A stretch of DNA of 6,548 bases, from assembly GCA_947259815.1 (NCBI GenBank), contig CAMYNO010000059.1, positions 1-6,548 of the forward strand. Direction: 5' to 3'. Below, one piece after another: positions 1-5,991 of the stretch. The notes below the pieces were generated by a model. It was not told the DNA's origin. It worked only from the letters and a program-made list of their open reading frames with translations, and ran no database searches. The translations under genes and the position numbers were made by a program. This DNA comes from an uncultured Parvularculaceae bacterium. Its GTDB lineage: Bacteria > Pseudomonadota > Alphaproteobacteria > Caulobacterales > Parvularculaceae. Every line of letters begins with the position of its first letter. The first letter of the stretch is position 1.

Positions 1-18
1 CTGAAGAAGGAACTGGAT

Positions 19-756
19 ATGTTTGATCTGACGGGGAAACGCGCGCTCGTGACCGGCGCCACGGGCGGTATTGGCGGCGCCATCGCCAAAGCCTTGCACG
101 GCGCCGGCGCCGCCGTTGCGATTTCGGGAACGCGCGAGGAAAAACTCACAGCGCTGGCGGAAGAACTGAAAGACCGCGTTCACACCTGTCCGTGCAACCT
201 GTCCGATCTCGATGCGGTTGACGCCCTGCCGAAGCAGGCGAGCGAAGCCATGGGCGGCCTTGATATCGTGGTCGCCAACGCCGGCGTCACGCGCGATACA
301 CTGATGATGATGATGAAGCCGGCCATGTGGGACGAGGTGATCAAGATCAATCTCACCGCTTATTTTCATCTGGCGAAAGCGTCCCTGCGTGGCATGACCA
401 AGCAGCGATTCGGACGCATCATCGGCGTCACCTCGATTGTCGGCGTCACCGGCAATCCGGGGCAGGCGAATTACGCAGCCTCAAAGGCGGGCATGATCGG
501 CATGTCGAAATCACTCGCCGCCGAAGTCGCCAGCCGTAATGTCACGGTAAACTGCATCGCCCCCGGTTTCATCGCCACCGCCATGACCGACGCCCTCAAC
601 GACCAGCAGCGCGACGCGATCCTGGGGAAAATCCCCGCTGGCGCTATGGGCGAGCCTGATGATATCGCCGCCGCGGCGCTTTATCTCGCCTCCGAAGAGG
701 CAAGATACGTCACCGGCCAGACGATTCATGTTAATGGCGGCATGGCGATGGTCTAA
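19..756 (+). CDS. fabG: 3-oxoacyl-[acyl-carrier-protein] reductase (FabG)
   Basis: A cytoplasmic NADPH-dependent ketoreductase that reduces 3-oxoacyl-ACP to 3-hydroxyacyl-ACP in each round of type II fatty acid elongation. The 245 residues match the usual length (E. coli about 244). It is a classical short-chain dehydrogenase: the Rossmann glycine motif TGATGGIG lies at residues 12-19, NAG at 87-89, the structural Asn at 111, the catalytic Ser139 and YAASK (Tyr152, Lys156), and the PG motif at 182-183. The ATG is preceded by an AAGGA Shine-Dalgarno sequence at 7-11 with 7 bases of spacing, which fixes the start. The next genes, acpP and fabF, encode its substrate carrier and the enzyme that makes its substrate, which supports FabG over another SDR. 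One oddity is four consecutive Met codons at residues 96-99. The family and role are secure. Confidence 0.97.
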   Translation: MFDLTGKRALVTGATGGIGGAIAKALHGAGAAVAISGTREEKLTALAEELKDRVHTCPCNLSDLDAVDALPKQASEAMGGLDIVVANAGVTRDTLMMMMKPAMWDEVIKINLTAYFHLAKASLRGMTKQRFGRIIGVTSIVGVTGNPGQANYAASKAGMIGMSKSLAAEVASRNVTVNCIAPGFIATAMTDALNDQQRDAILGKIPAGAMGEPDDIAAAALYLASEEARYVTGQTIHVNGGMAMV

Positions 757-841
757 AGGCGACGCTCTATCCGCCAGCCTTTTGGCGTTGCAACATTTGA
801 AAATATGCCGTAATGCGCCCCGCAAACCGGCGAAACAAGGC

Positions 842-873
842 ATTGCCTGCGGCCCGGCCGCACCCGATATAAC
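842..873 (+). promoter_or_regulatory. candidate sigma70-type promoter for acpP
   Basis: The -10 candidate TATAAC (868-873) matches the consensus at five of six positions. The possible -35 is TTGCCT (843-848), but the 19-base spacer is longer than the preferred 17. Transcription would start near 880, leaving a leader of about 15 bases that carries only the strong AAGGAG ribosome binding site (883-888, 6 bases before the ATG). A near-perfect GC palindrome (849-861) sits between the two hexamers. A dedicated acpP promoter is plausible because ACP is needed in larger amounts than the enzymes around it. Based on sequence match only. Confidence 0.35.
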
Positions 874-894
874 AATGCAATCAAGGAGCCCTGG

Positions 895-1131
895 ATGTCT
901 GATCTAGCAGAACGCGTGAAGAAAATTGTAGTCGAGCATCTCGATGTCGACATGGCGAAGGTGGAGCCGAAGGCGAGCTTCATCGACGATCTCGGCGCCG
1001 ACAGTCTCGACATCGTCGAACTCGTCATGGCGTTCGAAGAAGAATTTGACGTCGAAATTCCTGATGATGCGGCCGAGACAATTCAATCCGTCGGCGACGC
1101 CATCAAATTTATCGAAGAGCAAAAAGGCTGA
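895..1131 (+). CDS. acpP: acyl carrier protein (AcpP)
   Basis: A small acidic cytoplasmic carrier that holds growing acyl chains as thioesters on a 4'-phosphopantetheine arm. It shuttles them between the Fab enzymes and supplies acyl chains for phospholipid and lipid A synthesis. The 78 residues are the standard length. The DSL motif is at 36-38, with Ser37 (initiator Met counted) as the phosphopantetheine attachment site. It is followed by the acidic recognition helix II ([11 protein letters not shown] region, about 48-58) that docks on partner enzymes. The start is fixed by a textbook AAGGAG at 883-888. It lies between fabG and fabF, as in many bacteria. The 138-base gap before it may hold its own promoter, and a stem-loop follows it. 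Nothing is missing or unusual in the protein. Confidence 0.98.
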   Translation: MSDLAERVKKIVVEHLDVDMAKVEPKASFIDDLGADSLDIVELVMAFEEEFDVEIPDDAAETIQSVGDAIKFIEEQKG

Positions 1132-1145
1132 CGCTTTGTCCGCTT

Positions 1146-1163
1146 GGCGATGTTGCTATCGCC
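1146..1163 (+). other. stem-loop between acpP and fabF
   Basis: GGCGAT (1146-1151) and ATCGCC (1158-1163) form a perfect 6-bp stem with a 6-base loop, 14 bases past the acpP stop. No T-tract follows, so it is not a clear intrinsic terminator. It could slow 3'-to-5' decay of the acpP message or cause partial termination, giving more acpP than fabF transcript. This role is inference. Confidence 0.4.
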
Positions 1164-1227
1164 GCCAGACAGCTGAACGGTAACCAAAAGGCGCGGGCGT
1201 ATTGCGGCCGCGCTGGGGAACGGTGAG

Positions 1228-2514
1228 ATGCGTCGCGTCGTTGTAACGGGCCTGGGGATCGTATCGCCGCTCGGCTGCGGTATCGAACCTGTGTGGCGCC
1301 GTCTCCTCGCCGGTGAGTCTGGCGCTGGAAAAATCGAAAAATTCGATGCCTCGGCAATGGGCTGCCACATTGCGGCGGAGGTGCCGCGGGCTGACGGATA
1401 CGCCGGCGGCGCAGCCGCCGGTGAAGCAGCCTTCAACCCTGACGACTGGGTCGAGCCGCGCGAGCAGCGGCGCATGGGCGATTTTATCATTTACGGAATC
1501 GCGGCGGCGCAAATGGCCTTCGACGATTGCGGCATAGAACTGAAATCAGACGAAGAACGCGAACGGTTCGGCGTCATGAACGGTTCGGGCATTGGCGGGC
1601 TTGAAGGCATCGCGAATGAAACGCTGGTGTTGCAGGAAAAAGGTCCGCGCCGCGTTTCCCCATTCTTCGTTGCGGGAAATCTTATCAATCTTGTTTCAGG
1701 ACAGGTTTCGATCCGGCTTGGCCTGAAGGGGCCCAACCACGCCGTCGTCACCGCATGTTCGTCTGGCGCACACGCAATCGGCGATGCTGCACGATTGATT
1801 GCACTCGACGATGCCGACGTCATGCTGGCGGGCGGGTCCGAAGCGTCGGTCTGTCCTATTGGTATTGCCGGCTTTAACGCCTGCAAGGCGCTGACGACGC
1901 ATTTTAATGAAACGCCTGAAAAAGCGTCGCGCCCTTATGACAAGGACCGTGACGGTTTCCTGATGGGCGAAGGGTCCGGCTTCCTCGTCCTGGAAGAATA
2001 CGAACGGGCGAAGGCGCGCGGGGCGAAGATTTACGCCGAGATCGTCGGATACGGGCTTTCCGGCGACGCCTATCACATCACGGCGCCAGCCGAGGATGGC
2101 AATGGCGGTTTCCGTTCCATGCAGATGGCGCTGAAACGCGCCGGCCTTGAGCCCAAGGACATCGACTACGTCAACGCTCATGGCACCTCGACTCCGCGCG
2201 GCGACGAGATCGAACTGGGCGCGGTCGAGCGCCTGTTCGCCGACGCCGCCGACGGGCTTTTGATGTCGTCGACCAAGTCGTCGATAGGCCATTTGCTCGG
2301 CGCGGCAGGCGCGGTCGAGGCGATTTTCTGCATTCTCGCCATGCGTGACGGCGTGGCGCCGCCGACGCTCAATCTCGACAATCCATCGGTGGAAACGCCA
2401 ATAAATCTTTGTGCGCGCCGCGCTGTGGAAAAGCCGATAGACGTAGTTCTTTCAAATTCATTCGGTTTTGGCGGTACGAACGCTTCTCTGGTGATGCGCC
2501 GCGTTGACGGCTAA
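1228..2514 (+). CDS. fabF: 3-oxoacyl-[acyl-carrier-protein] synthase II (FabF, KAS II)
   Basis: A cytoplasmic elongating condensing enzyme that joins malonyl-ACP to an acyl-ACP with loss of CO2. It is a two-half thiolase fold of 428 residues, somewhat longer than E. coli FabF (413). The nucleophile Cys177 lies in TACSSG, His318 in NAHGTST, Lys350 in STKSS and His355 in GHLLGAAGA, which gives the Cys-His-His set plus the conserved Lys. The C-terminal GFGGTN loop (413-418) carries the Phe equivalent to the gatekeeper of E. coli FabF. The extra length lies mainly in an Ala/Gly-rich surface loop near residues 55-69, encoded by a GC palindrome. The start ATG has a weak GGGGA upstream (1215-1219). 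The initial MRRVVVTGLG is the normal family N-terminus, so no other start is likely. The Cys-His-His set, rather than a Cys-His-Asn set, separates it from FabH. Confidence 0.97.
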   Translation: MRRVVVTGLGIVSPLGCGIEPVWRRLLAGESGAGKIEKFDASAMGCHIAAEVPRADGYAGGAAAGEAAFNPDDWVEPREQRRMGDFIIYGIAAAQMAFDDCGIELKSDEERERFGVMNGSGIGGLEGIANETLVLQEKGPRRVSPFFVAGNLINLVSGQVSIRLGLKGPNHAVVTACSSGAHAIGDAARLIALDDADVMLAGGSEASVCPIGIAGFNACKALTTHFNETPEKASRPYDKDRDGFLMGEGSGFLVLEEYERAKARGAKIYAEIVGYGLSGDAYHITAPAEDGNGGFRSMQMALKRAGLEPKDIDYVNAHGTSTPRGDEIELGAVERLFADAADGLLMSSTKSSIGHLLGAAGAVEAIFCILAMRDGVAPPTLNLDNPSVETPINLCARRAVEKPIDVVLSNSFGFGGTNASLVMRRVDG

Positions 2515-2565
2515 ACTCAACGACGCTTCTGGGATTCGGCCGATTCGACTGGGGATGATTGGACT

Positions 2566-3606
2566 GTGAGTGCGACGCCGCCTGATATGCGAAAGCACGC
2601 CAGCCAACGTGGCGGTGCTATCAAATCTTTTCTGCTTTTTATTGTCGCGCTTGGCGTCCTCGCTGTCGCCGCCTTCGGGGTTGGCGGCTATCTCGGCTAT
2701 CGCGAAGCCAACAGGCCCGGCCCGTCGAGTGAGGCGGTGACCATCTTGCTGCCTCAGGGCAGTTCGGTTTCAGCGGTCGCCGAAAGCCTCAAATATTCAG
2801 GCGTCCTTCGCTATCCGGAATTGTTTACTGCGGTTGTTCGCGTGCGCGGCGCGGAAAATGATATCAAGGCCGGCGAATATGAAATTCCCGCCGGCGCGAG
2901 CGTCGTTGAGATCATCGACCTTCTCATCGAAGGCAAAAGCATCCTGCACTATTTCACGGCGGCGGAGGGGCTGACGTCAGCGCAGATCATTGATCTTGTC
3001 GCCACCGATGAAATTTTGACGGGCGAGATAACAGTCGAACCTGAAGAGGGTGAGTTGTTGCCGGAGACCTATGCGTTCACCCGTGGCGAGACCCGCGATA
3101 AAATGATCAGGCGGATGGCCGCCGCACAGGATTCGCTGCTTGACGATTTGTGGGACAAGCGTGCGACTGAGTTGCCGATTTCCACACGCGAGGAAGCAAT
3201 CATTCTGGCTTCCATTGTCGAGAAAGAAACGGGCATCCCCGACGAGCGCCCGCGTATTGCCGCCGTCTTCGTCAACCGGCTGAAACGCGGTATGCGCCTT
3301 GAGTCAGATCCGACCATTATTTACGGCCTGACAAAAGGCGAGCCGCTGGGGCGCGGTCTTCGGGTCAGCGAGTTGCGTGGGGAAACCCCTTATAACACCT
3401 ATGTTATTCGCGGCTTGCCGCCGACGCCGATTGCAAATCCCGGCTCGGACTCAATTACGGCCGTGCTCAATCCGGCGGATACGGACGATCTCTTCTTTGT
3501 TGCCGATGGCAGCGGCGGGCACGCATTTGCAACAAATAATCGCGATCACGAAAGCAATGTTTCCGAATGGCGACGCATTGAACGTGCGCGCAAGCAGGGC
3601 GGGTAG
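2566..3606 (+). CDS. mltG: endolytic murein transglycosylase MltG (YceG family)
   Basis: An inner-membrane lytic transglycosylase that cuts nascent glycan strands in the periplasm and so sets the end of peptidoglycan polymerisation. The 346-residue protein has a short basic cytoplasmic N-terminus (1-20), one hydrophobic membrane segment (about 21-45), a LysM-like region (about 57-125) and the YceG catalytic domain. Visible motifs are LPETY (165-169), ASIVEKET (215-222) with Glu219 as the presumed catalytic acid (E218 in E. coli), ESDPTIIYGL (246-255) and PYNTY...GLPPTPIANPG (275-293). The start is taken as GTG at 2566, with GGGGA at 2551-2555. The in-frame ATG at 2587 lacks a ribosome binding site and would shorten only the cytoplasmic tail. 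pabC, which separates fabF from mltG in E. coli, is absent here. The stop overlaps the yicC start. Confidence 0.95.
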   Translation: MSATPPDMRKHASQRGGAIKSFLLFIVALGVLAVAAFGVGGYLGYREANRPGPSSEAVTILLPQGSSVSAVAESLKYSGVLRYPELFTAVVRVRGAENDIKAGEYEIPAGASVVEIIDLLIEGKSILHYFTAAEGLTSAQIIDLVATDEILTGEITVEPEEGELLPETYAFTRGETRDKMIRRMAAAQDSLLDDLWDKRATELPISTREEAIILASIVEKETGIPDERPRIAAVFVNRLKRGMRLESDPTIIYGLTKGEPLGRGLRVSELRGETPYNTYVIRGLPPTPIANPGSDSITAVLNPADTDDLFFVADGSGGHAFATNNRDHESNVSEWRRIERARKQGG

Positions 3607-4496
3607 TGTCCATTACCGTTTCCTCAATGACCGGCTTTGCGCGCCATGACGGCGAGCATGATGGGCGCCGTTGGACCTGGGAGCTGAAAAGCGTCAATGG
3701 TCGCGGCCTGGAGATGCGCTTTCGAACGCCGCCTGGCTTTGATGGGTTGGAGCCGACTTTACGCGCCGAGATTTCAAAGCGCTTCAATCGCGGGTCGATC
3801 TTCGCCAGCTTGCAACTCACATCGACCGCAAGCGAGACGCGCATGCAGTTGAATGAAACAGCGCTTGCGGATGCTGTGTCGGCGATAGAAAAAGTGCGCG
3901 CGATGATCGAGTGTGCGCCACCGCGAGCGGAATCCGTAATCGGGCTTCGCGGCGTGATGGAGGCTGCTGAAACCGAGCCGGATGACGCCGCGCGCGAAGC
4001 CTTGAACGCTGCGCTCGTTAAAAGTTTTTGCGCCGCGGCCGATCTCCTTCACGAGGCGCGCTGCGCGGAGGGCGCGGCGATGGCCGCTGTCATAAACGGC
4101 CATGTCGACGAAATAGAAGTTCTGACCGGGAAGGCCGCCGCCGATGCGAGTGCGTCTTTGGAATCCATTCGCGACCGGGTCAGCGCACAGCTTTCGGAAA
4201 TTCTATCCGGAGACGCTGTGCCGGCGGAACGACTGGCGCAAGAGGCGGCTTTGCTGGCGGTGAAGGCCGATGTTCGCGAAGAACTCAACAGATTAAGCGT
4301 TCACGTTGATGCGGCGCGGGGATTGATTGCACGCGGCGGCGCCATCGGGCGGGAGCTTGATTTCCTGACCCAGGAATTCAATCGCGAGACCAACACGCTT
4401 TGTTCGAAAGCGCAGAATATGGACCTGAAACGTATCGGCCTTGATCTTAAGAAGGTCATCGATCAACTGCGCGAACAGGTTCAAAATGTCGAATAA
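3606..4496 (+). CDS. yicC: YicC family protein (probable endoribonuclease)
   Basis: A member of the YicC/YloC family, which E. coli work links to endoribonuclease activity and small-RNA turnover. The function in this organism is inferred. The 296 residues are close to the family norm (E. coli about 287). The hallmark SMTGFAR is at residues 7-13, ELKSVNGR at 26-33, KADVREEL at 220-227, and the C-terminal DUF1732 signature runs from GRELDFLTQE (248-257) through NRETNTL to CSKAQ (266-270). The start is GTG at 3606, whose first base is the last base of the mltG TAG stop. The later ATG at 3627 falls inside the SMTGFAR motif and is therefore too late. The one-base overlap predicts translational coupling to mltG. 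gmk follows after 9 bases. The family call is firm; the biochemical role is less so. Confidence 0.93.
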   Translation: MSITVSSMTGFARHDGEHDGRRWTWELKSVNGRGLEMRFRTPPGFDGLEPTLRAEISKRFNRGSIFASLQLTSTASETRMQLNETALADAVSAIEKVRAMIECAPPRAESVIGLRGVMEAAETEPDDAAREALNAALVKSFCAAADLLHEARCAEGAAMAAVINGHVDEIEVLTGKAAADASASLESIRDRVSAQLSEILSGDAVPAERLAQEAALLAVKADVREELNRLSVHVDAARGLIARGGAIGRELDFLTQEFNRETNTLCSKAQNMDLKRIGLDLKKVIDQLREQVQNVE

Positions 4497-4505
4497 GGTA
4501 GGTGC

Positions 4506-5150
4506 ATGATTGGCGGCGATCTGAAAGTTGCCCGACGTGGGCTGATGTTTATCCTGTCGAGCCCATCGGGCGCCGGCAAGACGACGCTTGCCGAGCGGCT
4601 GCTTAAAAAAGAAGACCAGATGACCCTTTCCATTTCGGCGACGACGCGTCCGCGCCGTCCCGGGGAAGTGCATGGGCAGGATTATTATTTCGTCGCCGAG
4701 GATGAGTTCTTCCGTATGCGCGATGAAGGCGAGTTTCTCGAATGGGCGAATGTCTTTGGCCATTATTACGGCACGCCGCGCTCGCTTGTCGAAGACACCC
4801 TCTCGAAAGGGCAGGATGTTCTTTTTGACATCGACTGGCAGGGCGCCCAGCAGCTTTCGCAAGTCGCCGGCGACGATATTGTAAAGGTCTTTATCCTGCC
4901 GCCCTCGCGCGACGAACTGGAGCGTCGCCTAAGGCGGCGTGCGCAGGACAGTGAAGACGTTGTTCAAAAGCGGATGGCGAAAGCCGATGCGGAAATTTCT
5001 CACTGGGCGGAATATGATTATGTCATCGTCAATTATGAGTTGGACGAGTCCGAGACCTTACTAAGTTCGATACTCTTCGCCGAGCGCCTGAAACGCCGTC
5101 GGCAGGTTGGGCTGTCCTCAATCGTAAAGGTAATGATGGGCGAGGGGTAG
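4506..5150 (+). CDS. gmk: guanylate kinase (Gmk)
   Basis: A cytoplasmic nucleoside monophosphate kinase converting GMP (or dGMP) and ATP to GDP and ADP, needed for GTP and (p)ppGpp pools. The 214 residues are typical. The P-loop SSPSGAGKTT is at 18-27, with Lys25 as the phosphate-binding Lys. The GMP-binding region has TTRPRRPGE (46-54) and DYYFV (59-63), followed by EFLEWA (76-81) and YYGTP (87-91), then the DIDWQGA segment (108-114). An Arg-rich lid (about 139-156) supplies phosphate-contacting arginines. The ATG has TAAGG directly after the yicC stop (AAGG 4495-4498, 7-base spacing). Tight spacing suggests co-transcription with mltG and yicC. No rpoZ or spoT follows, unlike in E. coli; the downstream neighbour is convergent greA. 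Confidence 0.97.
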   Translation: MIGGDLKVARRGLMFILSSPSGAGKTTLAERLLKKEDQMTLSISATTRPRRPGEVHGQDYYFVAEDEFFRMRDEGEFLEWANVFGHYYGTPRSLVEDTLSKGQDVLFDIDWQGAQQLSQVAGDDIVKVFILPPSRDELERRLRRRAQDSEDVVQKRMAKADAEISHWAEYDYVIVNYELDESETLLSSILFAERLKRRRQVGLSSIVKVMMGEG

Positions 5151-5204
5151 AGAGGGCGCATGCAGCCGAATCTGGGCTATTGCAGATCAGATTGATTACA
5201 CCGC

Positions 5205-5295
5205 CTTCATCTCCTGAGGAAAATTTTTCCTGCGCCCTTCGAGCGAGCCTTCGGCTCCCTCAGGGTGAAGGAAAAATTTTGTCGCGAAGGATGAG
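5205..5295. repeat. REP-like nested palindromic element
   Basis: The core is a 61-base hairpin. AAAATTTTTCCT (5220-5231) pairs perfectly with 5269-5280, pairing continues through CCCT (5235-5238 with 5262-5265) with one mismatch and one wobble, and an inner stem GAGCC (5245-5249)/GGCTC (5253-5257) closes on a TTC loop. The core is flanked by CTTCATCTCCTGAGG (5205-5219) and CGAAGGATGAG (5285-5295), which are partly complementary. The same CTTCA..CCTGAGG and CGAAGG words recur inside the hairpin on the opposite strand (5270-5258 and 5243-5238). Such CCTGAGG/CGAAGG palindromes remind me of dispersed intergenic repeats in alphaproteobacterial genomes. It could also serve as the transcript end for gmk, although the T-run is only four long. 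Confidence 0.6.
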
Positions 5296-5358
5296 TGTCA
5301 TCGCTGACCCCATCAATAATCTGCGCTCGTTTTCAGGCGGACCGGGAGTAAGTGATTT

Positions 5359-5386
5359 GCGTTCGCGGTCATTTAACCGCGAACGC
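5359..5386 (-). terminator. stem-loop downstream of greA (possible transcript end)
   Basis: GCGTTCGCGGT (5359-5369) and its exact complement (5376-5386) make an 11-bp stem with a 6-base loop, starting 8 bases past the greA stop. The position suggests the 3' end of the greA message. Neither strand has a run of T after the stem, so it is not a classical intrinsic terminator and may instead protect the mRNA 3' end or mark a processed end. It could also act on gmk transcripts arriving from the other side. Confidence 0.5.
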
Positions 5387-5394
5387 GTAACGAC

Positions 5395-5868
5395 TTATTT
5401 GACTAGAACGTTTGCAATTTCGTATGTGCGTGCGCCGCCGGGTGCGGAGACCTCGACGCTGTCGCCGACGGCCTTGCCAATGACGCCGCGGGCGATTGGC
5501 GACGTCACGGAGATCTTGCGAAGCTTCACATCCGCTTCGTGCTCGCCGACGATCTGCCAGACTTTTTGTTCTTCCGTGTCCTCGTCGATGAGCGTCACCG
5601 TCGCGCCAAATTTTACCGTGTCGCCATTCAGCTTCGTCACGTCGATCACTTCGGCGCGCGTGAATTTGTCTTCAAGCTCGAGGATCTGGCTTTCGATCCA
5701 GCCCTGGCGTTCCTTGGCGGCGTGATATTCGGCGTTCTCCGAAAGGTCGCCATGGGCGCGCGCTTCCGCAATCGCCTGGATGACCGCCGGGCGCTCTTCA
5801 TTCTTCAGCTTCTTCAAATCGGTTTCCAGCTGTTGGAACCCGCTCATCGTCATTGGGACCTTTTCCAT
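5395..5868 (-). CDS. greA: transcription elongation factor GreA
   Basis: A cytoplasmic factor that enters the RNA polymerase secondary channel and stimulates cleavage of backtracked RNA, so that stalled complexes can resume. The chosen start gives 157 residues (E. coli 158). The N-terminal coiled coil spans about 8-73, with the acidic tip in [13 protein letters not shown] (39-51): Asp41 and Glu44 are the Mg-coordinating pair. The C-terminal FKBP-like domain carries FGATVTL (87-93), [10 protein letters not shown] (123-132) and PGG (143-145). The ATG at 5868 is chosen because MEKVPMT aligns with the family N-terminus (E. coli MQAIPMT) and a GAGGAAGG ribosome site lies 7 bases upstream. An in-frame ATG at 5916 would add 16 residues foreign to the family and would start inside the leader hairpin. 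A terminator upstream on the same strand suggests regulation in the leader. Confidence 0.96.
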   Translation of the reverse strand: MEKVPMTMSGFQQLETDLKKLKNEERPAVIQAIAEARAHGDLSENAEYHAAKERQGWIESQILELEDKFTRAEVIDVTKLNGDTVKFGATVTLIDEDTEEQKVWQIVGEHEADVKLRKISVTSPIARGVIGKAVGDSVEVSAPGGARTYEIANVLVK

Positions 5869-5875
5869 CGGGTCG

Positions 5876-5886
5876 CCTTCCTCTCC
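5876..5886 (-). promoter_or_regulatory. greA ribosome binding site (decides the start)
   Basis: On the minus strand this reads GGAGAGGAAGG and ends 7 bases before the ATG at 5868. It is strongly complementary to the anti-Shine-Dalgarno sequence and supports the shorter GreA start over the in-frame ATG at 5916. Confidence 0.8.
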
Positions 5887-5893
5887 ATTTCGC

Positions 5894-5913
5894 AGCCTGA
5901 CATTCGCCAGGCT
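5894..5913 (-). promoter_or_regulatory. hairpin in the greA leader next to the ribosome binding site
   Basis: AGCCTG and CAGGCT form a 6-bp stem with an 8-base loop on the minus strand, ending 7 bases before the greA Shine-Dalgarno stretch. It also covers the start codon of the longer, rejected GreA reading at 5916. It could influence ribosome access or be part of a leader fold together with the upstream terminator. No function is shown. Confidence 0.4.
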
Positions 5914-5932
5914 CACATCGGGACGCCAAGCG

Positions 5933-5976
5933 AAAAAAAGAGCGCGGCCGGGGCGGTTCGCGCCTCGGCCGTCGCT
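5933..5976 (-). terminator. strong intrinsic terminator upstream of greA
   Basis: Read on the minus strand, the stem is AGCG, CGGCCG and GGCG (5976 down to 5961) pairing with CGCC, CGGCCG and CGCT (5955 down to 5941), with one bulged A, one C/A mismatch and a 5-base loop. One C and then seven T residues follow (5939-5933). This is a classic GC stem plus U-tract. It ends transcripts coming from the M13 peptidase gene or from the promoter candidate at 5992-6020. It lies 64 bases ahead of the greA start, in the same direction, so it must be passed, bypassed or followed by a separate promoter for greA to be expressed. Confidence 0.85.
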
Positions 5977-5991
5977 TCAGGCAAGAGCGGA

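Larger units (their letters stand above)
5151..5394. other. convergent intergenic region between gmk and greA
   Basis: This is the 244-base gap where the rightward gmk transcript and the leftward greA transcript meet. I see no credible gene in it: the open frames that cross it run antisense through greA and have no family motif. It contains a long imperfect palindrome (5205-5295) and a perfect stem-loop (5359-5386), listed separately. The stretches 5151-5200 and 5300-5350 show nothing I can name. Confidence 0.7.

Noticed and set aside
772..787. CGCCA/TGGCG hairpin after the fabG stop, considered as a fabG terminator.
   Set aside because: The stem is only 5 bp and no T-run follows; it is too weak to call.
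2555..2569. A four-codon frame (ATG ATT GGA CTG TGA) whose stop overlaps the mltG GTG start, resembling a coupling leader peptide.
   Set aside because: It has no ribosome binding site of its own and is short enough to occur by chance. The GGGGA just before it serves mltG better.
5395..5916. A longer GreA starting at the ATG at 5916 (173 residues).
   Set aside because: The 16 extra residues do not resemble any GreA N-terminus I know. The ATG at 5868 has a strong ribosome site and gives the standard length with MEKVPMT matching the family start.
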